A stretch of 64,000 bases of DNA from Bacillus sp. FJAT-27245 (GCF_001273955.1 NZ_LIGI01000001.1:661917-725916); one strand, 5' to 3'; counted from the stretch's first letter, positions 26,912 to 36,400 are shown. Notes: generated by a model not told the origin, from the sequence alone. Program-made: numbers and translations.

Positions 26912-27371
26912 GCTCCTTGAAGTACTTCAGCTATTGGCGGATTTGCACAACAAGCTACTGGAAACAGCGAAAAAGAAACAGGAAATTTTGATTTCAGGGG
27001 ACGTACAGCAGCTTCTCCCATTGATTTCCGAGGAGTCCAAGCTTCTCAAGCGAATCAAACAGGCAGAGGAAGAGCGCACAAAAGCGCTTGGCGAGGATGT
27101 AAACCTGTCATTTTCAAGGCTGATCGAGCAGCAGCCCGAGGGCGACCTGAAGGAAAAATTAAAATCAATTTTGAACATTCTTCAGCAGCGTTTCGAGGAA
27201 ATCGGCCGGGTCAACCATCTGAACCAGCAGCTCCTCGAACAATCGCTCACATACACCCAATTCATGATTAATCAAATCCTGCCAGCATCTGAAGGGCCAG
27301 GCCTTTACAGCGCAGGGGCAAACCCGAAGGAAATGAATGAATCCGTTCGGCTGTTTGACGCAAAAGCATAG
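26904..27371 (+). CDS. flgN: FlgN-type export chaperone
   Basis: A 155-residue helical protein with long amphipathic stretches, located between flgM and flgK exactly where B. subtilis has yvyG (flgN). FlgN binds the hook-associated proteins FlgK and FlgL before export. The sequence itself is weakly conserved, for example LLADLHNKLLETAKKKQEIL near the start, so position carries much of the call. Confidence 0.82.
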   Translation: MNKLLEVLQLLADLHNKLLETAKKKQEILISGDVQQLLPLISEESKLLKRIKQAEEERTKALGEDVNLSFSRLIEQQPEGDLKEKLKSILNILQQRFEEIGRVNHLNQQLLEQSLTYTQFMINQILPASEGPGLYSAGANPKEMNESVRLFDAKA

Positions 27372-27382
27372 GGGAGAACGAT

Positions 27383-28846
27383 ATGTATTCTACCTTTCAC
27401 GGTTTGGAAATAGGGAAAAGGGCCATCCTTTCACAGCAAACGGCCCTTAGTGTCACAGGTCACAATATCGCTAACGCGAATACAAAAGGGTACACAAGGC
27501 AGGAAGCAGTCCTTAATGCAACGCCGCCGCTTTCCTCGCCAGCCATGCAAAATGGCAAGCTTCCGATGCAGCTTGGAACAGGAGTTGAAGTTTCTGAGTT
27601 TCGGAGGATCAGGGAAGGTTTCCTGGATAAGCAATTTCAAAACGTACAGCAGGAGGCTGGCCGCTGGGATGCAAAGGCGGGAAGCCTCTCCGCACTCGAA
27701 AGCATTTTCGATGATTTGTCGGACGGAGGATTGGACGGTTCCATCCAGCGTTTTTGGCAAAGTCTCCAGGAGCTGGCGAAACGGCCGGATGATATATCGG
27801 TAAGAGTTGTCGCGGTAGCATCCGGGAAGGAAGTTGCCGACCGGTTAAACCAAATCCATTCGGATATCGGGATGATTGAAACAAGCATTGCCGACCAGCT
27901 TAATGTGAAGGCAAACGAAATCAACTCAACGGCGAATGAAATTGCCTCGCTTAATCTGAAAATCGCGCAAGTTGTCGCGGGAGGAAATCAGCCGAATGAT
28001 TTGCTAGACAGGCGTGACATGCTTTTGGATAGGCTTTCAAGGCTTGTTGATATTGAAACTTCACTTGGGCAGAGTGGCAAGATTGAAGTGAAGGTCGGTG
28101 GGGAAGAGCTCATTAAAGGCTCTAGCGCAAAGGATTTTACCATCAGTCCTCTCACAGGGGAAGCAGCCGTTGATGGGGTTTCCGTTACTTTGAAAGGCGG
28201 CGAAGTCCAGGGTCTTCTTGAAACCAAGGGTTATACAACGGGTGGAACGACAACCGGCACAATTCCAGATTTAAAGGCAAAACTGGATACGCTAGCGAAG
28301 GCAATTGCGGACAACATTAACGGAATCCATGCGAGTGATGACGCGCGGAGCCTTGAGTATTTTGAGAAAAAGAAAACCGACCCAACAGTACAGCCAGACA
28401 AGCTGTTGTTCTTTGTTGATAAAAACTATCCGACACAGCCACCATCAAGCGCGGCTAGCATCATGGTGAACCCGCTTCTCAAGGATTCCCCGGCGAAGAT
28501 TGCCGCGGCAGCCATAGAAAGTATTGGTGATGGCTCGAATGCAAGGAAGATGAGCGAAGTTCTGCAAGGAAAACTATCAATTGGCGGGACTACCGCTTCA
28601 GTTGGAGATTTTTATAAAACAATTATTGGCGAACTTGGTACCGACATACAGGCGGCCAACAATTGGAGCGATAATGCCAATGCTATGGTGCAGCAGGTCG
28701 AGAACCAGAGGCAGTCTGTCTCCGGGGTTTCCATTGACGAAGAATTGACGAATATGGTCCGGTTCCAGCAGGCATACAATGCCGCGGCCCGCTATGTTTC
28801 CGCGGTCAACGAAATGCTGAATGTGCTAATAAACGGGATGAAGTAA
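27383..28846 (+). CDS. flgK: Hook-filament junction protein FlgK (HAP1)
   Basis: A 487-residue protein with the FlgK N terminus (FHGLEIGKRAILSQQTALSVTGHNIANANTKGYTRQE) and C terminus (SGVSIDEELTNMVRFQQAYNAAARYVSAVNEMLNVLI). It forms the first ring at the hook-filament junction. The length is near the B. subtilis value. RBS GGGGAG precedes ATG 27383. Central domain 200-400 is variable as expected. Confidence 0.94.
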   Translation: MYSTFHGLEIGKRAILSQQTALSVTGHNIANANTKGYTRQEAVLNATPPLSSPAMQNGKLPMQLGTGVEVSEFRRIREGFLDKQFQNVQQEAGRWDAKAGSLSALESIFDDLSDGGLDGSIQRFWQSLQELAKRPDDISVRVVAVASGKEVADRLNQIHSDIGMIETSIADQLNVKANEINSTANEIASLNLKIAQVVAGGNQPNDLLDRRDMLLDRLSRLVDIETSLGQSGKIEVKVGGEELIKGSSAKDFTISPLTGEAAVDGVSVTLKGGEVQGLLETKGYTTGGTTTGTIPDLKAKLDTLAKAIADNINGIHASDDARSLEYFEKKKTDPTVQPDKLLFFVDKNYPTQPPSSAASIMVNPLLKDSPAKIAAAAIESIGDGSNARKMSEVLQGKLSIGGTTASVGDFYKTIIGELGTDIQAANNWSDNANAMVQQVENQRQSVSGVSIDEELTNMVRFQQAYNAAARYVSAVNEMLNVLINGMK

Positions 28847-28871
28847 AAGCTGGACGGAAAGGAGGATCATG

Positions 28872-29750
28872 ATGCGCGTAACACAAATAATGATTAACAA
28901 TCAATTCATGAAAAATATTCATAAAAATAACCGCGCGGTCGAGTCGTTGCAAGGGCAAATAGCATCAGGGAAAGTATTTGATAAGATTTCTTCAAACCCT
29001 GGAGCCGCTTTAAAAAGCCTTTCGCACAAATCCGATTTGGCGAAACTCGAACAATATCAGAAAAATGCACAGGACGGAATCGACTGGAGCCTTGCAATGG
29101 ACGATGCGCTTGATGATGTGACCGGAGTCATGCAGCGTGTCCGAGAACTTGCCGTCCAGGGAAGCAATGATTCATTCAGCCCGACGGACCGGAAGAACAT
29201 CGCAATCGAAATGCGTTCATTTCTCAATCAAGCGGGAACAATTGCGAACACCCGGTTTGGAGACGGCTATTTGTTTTCGGGGACTGATATTGAAAGCCAG
29301 CCATTTTCGAGTGGTGCTTTGCAGCCTGTAAGCCAAGACGGCATGAAATGGCAGATTGGCAAAGGAATGCATGCTGAAGTGAAGGTAAGCGCCGGATCGG
29401 TTTTCGGCCATACGGAAAGCGGTAGGGACCTTTTCCAAACTCTTACCGCGTTGGCTGAAAAGTTGGAGGATGGAGAAAACCCAAGTGGCTTCCTGGCAGA
29501 AATTGATGGGCATATGGATAATGTCCTGGCTCAGCGGGCAGTCGTCGGCTCCAGCCAAAAACTTCTGGAGCAAGCCTCAAACCGGCTGGAACAGACTCAT
29601 TTTTTAACAGAAAAAATGCTGACGGAATTGGAAGGAACAGATATCGCCAAAGCGTTCACTGAGCTATCTTTACAGGAATCGGCCATCAAAGCCTCGCTTT
29701 CAGCCGGTGCGAAAATGATGCAGCTAAGCCTTGCTGATTTCCTTCGTTAG
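28872..29750 (+). CDS. flgL: Hook-filament junction protein FlgL (HAP3)
   Basis: A 292-residue flagellin-related protein starting MRVTQIMINNQF with the ISSNPGAALKS segment near 35-45 and the C-terminal AFTELSLQESAIKASLSAGAKMMQLSLADFLR. It forms the second junction ring. ATG 28872 is six bases after GGAGG and gives the conserved MRVTQ start; ATG 28869 is too close. Last gene of the flgM operon. Confidence 0.92.
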   Translation: MRVTQIMINNQFMKNIHKNNRAVESLQGQIASGKVFDKISSNPGAALKSLSHKSDLAKLEQYQKNAQDGIDWSLAMDDALDDVTGVMQRVRELAVQGSNDSFSPTDRKNIAIEMRSFLNQAGTIANTRFGDGYLFSGTDIESQPFSSGALQPVSQDGMKWQIGKGMHAEVKVSAGSVFGHTESGRDLFQTLTALAEKLEDGENPSGFLAEIDGHMDNVLAQRAVVGSSQKLLEQASNRLEQTHFLTEKMLTELEGTDIAKAFTELSLQESAIKASLSAGAKMMQLSLADFLR

Positions 29751-29804
29751 ACTAATCAATCGGCAGAGCGGGCAGGTACAGGGAATACGGTTTAATAGTT
29801 TGAG

Positions 29805-29842
29805 CATCCCCATCCAGCCAACAGGAGATGGGGATGTTTTAT
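29805..29842 (+). terminator. Terminator after flgL
   Basis: Perfect arms CATCCCCATC and GATGGGGATG, followed by TTTTAT; the T-run is short. Confidence 0.75.
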
Positions 29843-29875
29843 GTTAAGGTTACCTAATAGGGAGAGTGCGGGGGC

Positions 29876-30373
29876 ATGCAGGATCAACAGCTAATCATAC
29901 TAGGAGCTTTAGTAGTTATATTCCTCATTTCGGCAATTTTTTTCTTTTCAAAAAATAAAAAGAATGCTAGCCAAAACCAGAGAAAGAACGAGGAAAAGGC
30001 CGACAATAAGAGAGAGAATTTTAGAGTCCATGTCGATATCGATGAAACGGTTTTGCAGGTTAAAAAAATTGGTACAGTCGACATGGATCAGGCATATACG
30101 TGCAAAATGGTGGATATCAGCGCCGGCGGGGCGGGCGTCATGTGTGAGGAGGATTTTACCCTTAAGGATAAAATATTTGTTACAATCCATTTTTGCATGA
30201 ACAAGGAACAGTTCACCTTCAATGGCAGGATTGTCCGGAAAATCGAAAACCTTGGCAGGAAACACTCACTCTACGGGATCCAGTTTCTCGACATGCCCGT
30301 AGCGGATGAAAACAGGCTCATAAAAGAAATCATCGCCATCGAAAACAACAGAAGAAAAATATCAATAAAATAA
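29876..30373 (+). CDS. Membrane-anchored PilZ-domain (c-di-GMP receptor) protein
   Basis: A 165-residue protein: one N-terminal membrane helix (7-24), a basic linker, then a PilZ domain with the c-di-GMP binding motifs RxxxR (R46-R50) and DxSxxG (D80-S82-G85). No YcgR-N domain is present. The RXXXR sits close to the membrane. It occupies the interval between flgL and hag where B. subtilis has fliW-csrA. By analogy with YpfA/MotI, which brakes MotA when loaded with c-di-GMP, it may slow rotation; this is inference. Confidence 0.85.
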   Translation: MQDQQLIILGALVVIFLISAIFFFSKNKKNASQNQRKNEEKADNKRENFRVHVDIDETVLQVKKIGTVDMDQAYTCKMVDISAGGAGVMCEEDFTLKDKIFVTIHFCMNKEQFTFNGRIVRKIENLGRKHSLYGIQFLDMPVADENRLIKEIIAIENNRRKISIK

Positions 30374-30393
30374 AAAAAATTATCGAAAACCCT

Positions 30394-30420
30394 CTACACT
30401 TTTAAAAACAGTGTCGATAC
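30394..30420 (+). promoter_or_regulatory. SigD-type promoter of flagellin
   Basis: GTCGATAC at 30413-30420 resembles the SigD -10 GCCGATAT; CTAC lies exactly 15 bases upstream, the same layout as at fliD. The transcript would start about 45 bases before hag. Confidence 0.65.
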
Positions 30421-30469
30421 ATAGAAGTACAGAGGGAAAATATTTCCTCAATAAAAGGAGGGTATATAA

Positions 30470-31297
30470 ATGATTATCAACAATAACATTGGAGCTCTGA
30501 ACACTCATCGCCAACTGTCTCTTAACAGTGCAAACCAGGCAAAAAGCATGGAGAAACTTTCTTCCGGTCTAAGGATTAACCGTGCAGCTGATGATGCAGC
30601 TGGCCTTTCAATCTCTGAAAAAATGCGCGCTCAAATCCGCGGTTTGGACCAAGCACAACGTAACGCTCAAGACGGTATCTCACTTATCCAGACTGCGGAT
30701 GGTGCATTGAATGAATCTCATGCAGTACTTCAACGTATGAGGGAACTAATTGTACAAGGGGGAAGCGATACTTTAGACCAAAATGATCTGGATGCGATTG
30801 ATGCAGAACTAACTGAACTTAATTCACAGTTGGATGATATAGCTAATCGAACTGATTTTAATGGTTCTAAATTACTTGACGGAACTTTTAGTACTGGTAA
30901 AACTTTGCAAGTTGGGGCCAATAATGGTGAAACTCTAACAATAACTATTGCACAGTTGGATTCATCGACACTTGGAGATGGTACGGATTTCGTAGCTGCT
31001 GCAAAAGCTGGTAGCAATGACTTCACAAAAAGTTTAGCAGCAATAGATGGGGCAATTTCAATGGTTTCTACAACCCGTGCTACACTTGGTGCACAACAAA
31101 ACCGTTTGGAATTCACATCTAATAACCTAGCATCAACTTCCAACAACCTCACAGCTGCTGAATCCCGTATCCGTGACGTTGATATGGCGAAGGAAGTTGT
31201 TGAGAACAGCAAGAACGGTATCCTTGCTCAAGCTTCTCAAGCGATGCTTGCTCAAGCTAACCAACAGCCACAGAGCGTTCTTCAGTTGCTTCGTTAA
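30470..31297 (+). CDS. hag: Flagellin
   Basis: A 275-residue flagellin with conserved D0/D1 ends: MIINNNIGALNTHRQLSLN and MEKLSSGLRINRAADDAAGLSISEKMR at the N terminus, ILAQASQAMLAQANQQPQSVLQLLR at the C terminus. The variable centre (about 95-200) is short, so the filament lacks a large outer domain. Base use changes inside the gene: the centre, about 30730-31100, is clearly AT-richer than the ends. RBS AAAGGAGGG. Single gene with its own promoter and terminator. Confidence 0.96.
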   Translation: MIINNNIGALNTHRQLSLNSANQAKSMEKLSSGLRINRAADDAAGLSISEKMRAQIRGLDQAQRNAQDGISLIQTADGALNESHAVLQRMRELIVQGGSDTLDQNDLDAIDAELTELNSQLDDIANRTDFNGSKLLDGTFSTGKTLQVGANNGETLTITIAQLDSSTLGDGTDFVAAAKAGSNDFTKSLAAIDGAISMVSTTRATLGAQQNRLEFTSNNLASTSNNLTAAESRIRDVDMAKEVVENSKNGILAQASQAMLAQANQQPQSVLQLLR

Positions 31298-31307
31298 TTT
31301 TAATTTA

Positions 31308-31342
31308 AAATGGCCATTGGATTATACCGATGGCCGTTTTTT
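31308..31342 (+). terminator. Terminator after hag
   Basis: GGCCAT (31312-31317) and ATGGCC (31330-31335) with partly paired inner bases, followed by TTTTTT. Confidence 0.82.
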
Positions 31343-31422
31343 ATACTCTTTTTTACATAAATTTAGAATTAGGTGTATAAAAAACACGAAAATAAACCAA
31401 GTTTTTTTACGAAAGGCAGGCC

Positions 31423-34400
31423 ATGGCCATGGGAAAAAAAAGATCCAAAATCCCGGCATTTTTACTAACATTGATACTACTCTACCAACTTGTTTTGCCG
31501 TTTGGGAATGCCTCTGCTTTTGCTTCAGCCAGCATGCTTCCGCCAAGCAATCTGGCATATCAATCTATTACTCCAGATGACGGAAAACTTACCTGGAATC
31601 CAGTATTTAGCGCGACTGGCTACAAAGTCTATGAAATTAAGGATGGCCAAATCGTTTCTCTTGGCACAACGTCTTCAACAAGCTACAGCTTGAACGACCA
31701 GGCGGAAGGGTTATACCGATATGTCGTTTCAACGTTAACGAGTGAAGGGGAATCGGGTCCTTCCGCGCCGGTAAGTGTCGAGATTGTATACCCGAATATG
31801 GCGGCGCCGGCCAAGGTGACCACTACCATCCGGAATGGCAATGATATTCTCATTAGCTGGGATGTATCCCAATATGCAACTAGTTATAATGTTTATCGGT
31901 TTGATGAAGCAGGCGAGAAAAACTTACTTACTACTACGTCTGCCAGGACTTATACAATAGCAAAGGCAGAAGAGGGCAAATATGTTTTTGCTGTTTCAGC
32001 ATCCCATAACCTTTACGGGGAATCACCGATATCTGATCCTGTTAATGTTGATCTTGCATATCCTGTAATGGAGGCTCCTACCAATTTGTCATTTACGATA
32101 AGCAATGGAACTGACGTTACACTAAAATGGCAGGCTTCAACTTATGCGGTGAACTACAGGGTCTACGAAGTTCTTGATGGACAAAAACAATTGGTTAATA
32201 CCGTTACCGGGACTTCGGTTACACTAAAAAACGTCGCTTCAGGGGATCATAGCTATTTTGTTCATTCCTATAGCGACAGATTCGGGGAATCAGCTGAAGG
32301 CAGCCAGGTAGCACTGACGGTCAGCACAATCGTGATGCAGGCTCCGGGCAGTCCGTCAGTAAAAATCCAAAACTTAAATGACGCAGCCATCAGCTGGCCA
32401 TCGGCGGCATATGCGACAGCTTATAAAGTGTACCAAATTGTTGATGGAGAAAGGATCCTGAAAAGTACCGTGACGGGAACTGCTGTTACGTATACCAAGC
32501 TTCCGGCCGGCAGCTACCAGTACGAAGTCTACTCTTTTAGCGACAAATTTGGCGAGTCGGAAACAGGAGCCTCAGTATCGTTCACAATTGATGCGGTCCA
32601 AATCCAGCCTCCGGCAGAACTAGCCTATAAAGTACAAAACGGCAATGATATTGTGCTGAATTGGACTGCATCCGCCAATGCTGAAACTTACAATGTCTAT
32701 AAGATTGCCGATGAAAAAAGGACTTTACTGCGGACGGTTACTGGAATTACCACTACCCTTTCAAACCAGCCGGCAGGTGAGTATGTCATAACTGTAACTG
32801 CGAGCAGCAGCCGTTTCGGCGAATCTGCTGAAGGAACAACCACTTCCTTTACATTGGATCAGATAAATCTTCAAGCGCCGCAGAACTTGACCTATGAAAT
32901 CCGGAATGTGAATGATGTTTATTTCACTTGGACTTCAGTGGAGTTTGCTACGAACTATAAGGTCTACCAAATTATCGATGGCCAGAAAATTTTAAAATCG
33001 ACGGTTTCAAGCACTTCCGCCACTCTGGCAAACTTGCCTGAAGGAGTGCATGATTACAGGATTTATGCGTACAGCCCCCGTTTTGGTGACTCGGGTGAAG
33101 GGGCATCTGCCTCCGTTCCAATTAATTACCCTGTAATGGCGTCTCCCGTGAACCCGGTTGTAACAATGACAAGCCCTACTTCATTTACATTGGGTTGGGA
33201 TCTAGTCGACTATGCGACGAGCTATAAAGTTTATCAAATCGCAAATGGACAGAAAGTGCTGAAAAGTACTGTAACGGGTAAAACTGTTTCATTTAGCAAC
33301 ATGGCTCCGGGAACATACAGCTATGAAGTTTATTCGTATTCTACAAGGTTCGGAGAATCGAAGACCGGTACTTCGTATCAAGTCAAAGTGGAAGATCAGG
33401 CACTTCCGGCACCAGAAACGATTTCTTTTTCGGTAATAAACGGAAATGATATTACGATTAAATGGTCGTCCGTCCCATATGCGACCGGCTATAAGGTCTA
33501 CCAGGTTGCGGGTGGAAAAGAAACCTTGATTCGCACGCTAACCGGGACATCAGTCAGTCTGACGAATCTGCCTGAAGGAGAATTCACTTACCTTGTCAGG
33601 GCGTATTCGACACTGCTCGGTGATTCTCCGTATAGCGCGGAAGCTAAAGGTACAATTATCTTTCCGGTAATGGAAAAGCCGTCAAATGTTACAGCGTCAC
33701 TATCAAACGGCAACGATATTACAATTAAGTGGAATTCAGCCACTTACGCGAATTCTTATAAAGTTTACCAGGTTGCGGATGGTGGAAAGGTTTTGATCCG
33801 GACAGTTACTGGAAACACTCTGACACTGACAAACCTGCCTGAGGGGGAGTATAGCTATGTTGTTCACTCTGTTAGTGATCGCTTCGGCGAGTCCCTGGAA
33901 GGTAGCGCGGTAAATAGTAAAATCATTTTCCCGGTCATGCAAGCACCGGCGAATTTCACCCAATCAATTTCAAATGGAAATGATATAGTGCTCCGCTGGA
34001 ATTCATCGACTTATGCGAAGGATTATAGAATTTACCAAGTACAAAACGGCGAAAAGAGTTTAGTTCGAACCGTGACTGGGACGTCTACGAGCTTCACAAA
34101 TATGCCTGAGGGCGATTATACCTACGTCGTCCATTCATACAGTGACCGTTTCGGTGAGTCTCCGATAGGAAGTTCCATCGCGTTTAACTTGACTTGGCCG
34201 GTAGTCCAAGCCCCTAAATTGAATGGAACTGTGTTTGATGCGAACAACATCACCCTTTCGTGGCCAGCTGCTACATGGGCGAACGAATACAGGGTCTATA
34301 AGGTAAATGGCGATAACAAAGAGCTTATTTACAAAGGGCCAGCGCTAACTTATAAGGTTTATAACCTGAAAGAGGAAACACATTTCTTTGAAGTAACGGC

Positions 34401-36258
34401 TTACAGCACGCGATTTGGGGAATCGGTTCCTTCTAACCGCTTTGAGCAGAAAATTGTGTATCCGATCATGGGCGTTCCAACCGCATCCCTTAAGCTGCTA
34501 AGTCAAACAAGCGCACAAATTTCTTGGGATTTCGTAACTTACGCAAACGGCTACAATATTTATGAGTTAATTGGAGAAGAACGAGTGCTTGTTGCCGGAA
34601 AAATAAACAATCTGAGCTATACGCTGCAAAACCTGACATATGCCAACCATGAATACGTTGTGACGTCGTACAGCAATTCGTTTGGAGAATCGGAGCCGTC
34701 GGAAATTTTGCTTGCAAAGCTTATCGTTGACACAACTCCTCCGGTAACTGTTTTTGATGGGCCAGATGGCTGGTCAACCGAAAGCGTAACGGTAACACTT
34801 CATCCAGACGATGATGAAACTGGCGTAAAAAACACTTTCTACTCCTTGAATGACGGGCCGATTACGGAAGGAAAGTCAATTTTAGTCACAATGGAAGGCT
34901 ACAATAAAATTTCCTATCACTCTGTGGACAATGCCGGGAATATGGAAAAGGTAAAGACGGCGTATGTCTGGATTGATAAAACTGCTCCCGAAACAGCGAT
35001 CAATTCGATTCCAGACTATTCTCAAAGCGTAACAATTGAGTTAAAAGGATTTGACCGCCTCAGCAAAATCGGCCATACTTTCTATTCATTTAACGGTTCC
35101 GATTTCATCGAAGGAACTTCTTTTACAGTAGAGAAAGAGGGAGTCAATAAGATTAAGTACTTCTCAGTCGATCAGGCGGGGAATAGGGAAGAGGCAAAAA
35201 CTACTGAAGTAAAAATTGATAGAACCGCGCCAACAACTGAAACTTCCATCCCAGGTTCCTGGATGAATGAGCCTGTCACTGTTATCCTAAAACCGGTTGA
35301 CGAAGCGAGCGGCATTAAAGCGACTTTCTATTCCGTTAACGGTTCTGATTTCATGGAAGGTACTTCTTTTACAGTAGAGAAAGAGGGAGTCAATAAGATT
35401 GAGTATTACTCAGTCGACCAAGCAGGGAACAGGGAAGAAGCAAAAACTGCGGAAGTCAAAATCGATAAAACGCCGCCTGTTACTACAGCAACTCTTCCTT
35501 CCGGCTGGGTTAAAGAAGATGTCCTAGTGACATTATCTTCCGATGACAACAACAGCAAAGATGTGAAGACGTACTACTCAATCGACGGTTCCGATTTTGT
35601 GGAAGGGAATTCTTTTAAAATTAGCAAAGAAGGAATTACGAAAGTAGCTTATTACTCTGTTGATGAAGCCAAAAATGCGGAAGAAATCAAAACAGCAGAA
35701 GTGAAAATTGATAAATCCGCTCCAGAAGCGGCGATTATCGCAGAAACTGAATACGAACTTGGTTCTGTACTAACGCTGGATTTTAAGGCTTTTGATAGAA
35801 TTTCGAAAGTAGCCTCAAACGAGCTGAAGGTTAACGGGAAAACTTATTCCAAGGGTGACCGCCTAGTTCTTGAACAGCCTGGGGAAAATAAAATCCAGCT
35901 TTCGGTGACCGATGCCGCCGGATGGACAACCACCCAGGAAAAAACATTCACAGTGTTTATTCCGGTTTCCATTGAAGTACTTCCGAAAGTAATCACAGGG
36001 AATAAAGGAGTCTTTACAGTGAAAGCTGACTTGCCGAAAGAGTTCCAGTCTCTCTCCTTTGATGTCAAAACGGTCACCTTGAATGGCGTTTTTGCCAAAG
36101 CGGATAACAACGGTTTGCAGAAACAAGCAGAAAAAGGCCACTTCAAGTTTGAACGGGAAGATTTCAAGTGGGAAAAGGGCGATTCAACCGTGGAAATACG
36201 CGGGTATCTCGAAAATAACTATTTGGTCGTAGCAAAAACCACTATAAAAGTTAAATAA
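31423..36258 (+). CDS. Giant secreted fibronectin type III / OmpL47-repeat protein
   Basis: A 1611-residue protein with a Sec signal peptide (basic start, hydrophobic 11-27, likely cut near 34-36). Then come 12 fibronectin-III-like repeats of about 90 residues (about 38-1100), most opening with the pattern M-x-x-P and sharing the segments TYKVYQ and FGES. About four Ig-like OmpL47 repeats (VxVTLxPxDxxSGIxxTFYSxNG and SVDxAGNxE; about 1105-1430) and a C-terminal beta domain follow. No LPXTG, SLH or other wall anchor is visible. It lies alone between hag and fliD, with terminators on both sides. Function unknown; an adhesin or filament-associated surface protein is a guess. Confidence 0.85.
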   Translation: MAMGKKRSKIPAFLLTLILLYQLVLPFGNASAFASASMLPPSNLAYQSITPDDGKLTWNPVFSATGYKVYEIKDGQIVSLGTTSSTSYSLNDQAEGLYRYVVSTLTSEGESGPSAPVSVEIVYPNMAAPAKVTTTIRNGNDILISWDVSQYATSYNVYRFDEAGEKNLLTTTSARTYTIAKAEEGKYVFAVSASHNLYGESPISDPVNVDLAYPVMEAPTNLSFTISNGTDVTLKWQASTYAVNYRVYEVLDGQKQLVNTVTGTSVTLKNVASGDHSYFVHSYSDRFGESAEGSQVALTVSTIVMQAPGSPSVKIQNLNDAAISWPSAAYATAYKVYQIVDGERILKSTVTGTAVTYTKLPAGSYQYEVYSFSDKFGESETGASVSFTIDAVQIQPPAELAYKVQNGNDIVLNWTASANAETYNVYKIADEKRTLLRTVTGITTTLSNQPAGEYVITVTASSSRFGESAEGTTTSFTLDQINLQAPQNLTYEIRNVNDVYFTWTSVEFATNYKVYQIIDGQKILKSTVSSTSATLANLPEGVHDYRIYAYSPRFGDSGEGASASVPINYPVMASPVNPVVTMTSPTSFTLGWDLVDYATSYKVYQIANGQKVLKSTVTGKTVSFSNMAPGTYSYEVYSYSTRFGESKTGTSYQVKVEDQALPAPETISFSVINGNDITIKWSSVPYATGYKVYQVAGGKETLIRTLTGTSVSLTNLPEGEFTYLVRAYSTLLGDSPYSAEAKGTIIFPVMEKPSNVTASLSNGNDITIKWNSATYANSYKVYQVADGGKVLIRTVTGNTLTLTNLPEGEYSYVVHSVSDRFGESLEGSAVNSKIIFPVMQAPANFTQSISNGNDIVLRWNSSTYAKDYRIYQVQNGEKSLVRTVTGTSTSFTNMPEGDYTYVVHSYSDRFGESPIGSSIAFNLTWPVVQAPKLNGTVFDANNITLSWPAATWANEYRVYKVNGDNKELIYKGPALTYKVYNLKEETHFFEVTAYSTRFGESVPSNRFEQKIVYPIMGVPTASLKLLSQTSAQISWDFVTYANGYNIYELIGEERVLVAGKINNLSYTLQNLTYANHEYVVTSYSNSFGESEPSEILLAKLIVDTTPPVTVFDGPDGWSTESVTVTLHPDDDETGVKNTFYSLNDGPITEGKSILVTMEGYNKISYHSVDNAGNMEKVKTAYVWIDKTAPETAINSIPDYSQSVTIELKGFDRLSKIGHTFYSFNGSDFIEGTSFTVEKEGVNKIKYFSVDQAGNREEAKTTEVKIDRTAPTTETSIPGSWMNEPVTVILKPVDEASGIKATFYSVNGSDFMEGTSFTVEKEGVNKIEYYSVDQAGNREEAKTAEVKIDKTPPVTTATLPSGWVKEDVLVTLSSDDNNSKDVKTYYSIDGSDFVEGNSFKISKEGITKVAYYSVDEAKNAEEIKTAEVKIDKSAPEAAIIAETEYELGSVLTLDFKAFDRISKVASNELKVNGKTYSKGDRLVLEQPGENKIQLSVTDAAGWTTTQEKTFTVFIPVSIEVLPKVITGNKGVFTVKADLPKEFQSLSFDVKTVTLNGVFAKADNNGLQKQAEKGHFKFEREDFKWEKGDSTVEIRGYLENNYLVVAKTTIKVK

Positions 36259-36264
36259 TCTTTG

Positions 36265-36298
36265 GGTCCCGGGAAACATTCCGGGACTCTTCTTTTGT
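36265..36298 (+). terminator. Terminator of the FN3 protein gene
   Basis: GTCCCGG (36266-36272) and CCGGGAC (36281-36287), then a T-rich tail. Confidence 0.83.
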
Positions 36299-36336
36299 TA
36301 AAAAATCCCCATCGAAATTATTTTCAATTTTCCTCT

Positions 36337-36363
36337 CTACTTTTTGTTGAATTATGCCGATAC
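36337..36363 (+). promoter_or_regulatory. SigD-type promoter of fliD
   Basis: GCCGATAC at 36356-36363 with CTAC exactly 15 bases upstream (36337-36340), matching the hag promoter layout. Confidence 0.7.
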
Positions 36364-36400
36364 AGGTAGTTAAAAGACACTTTGTGCGAGGTGAAGGTGG

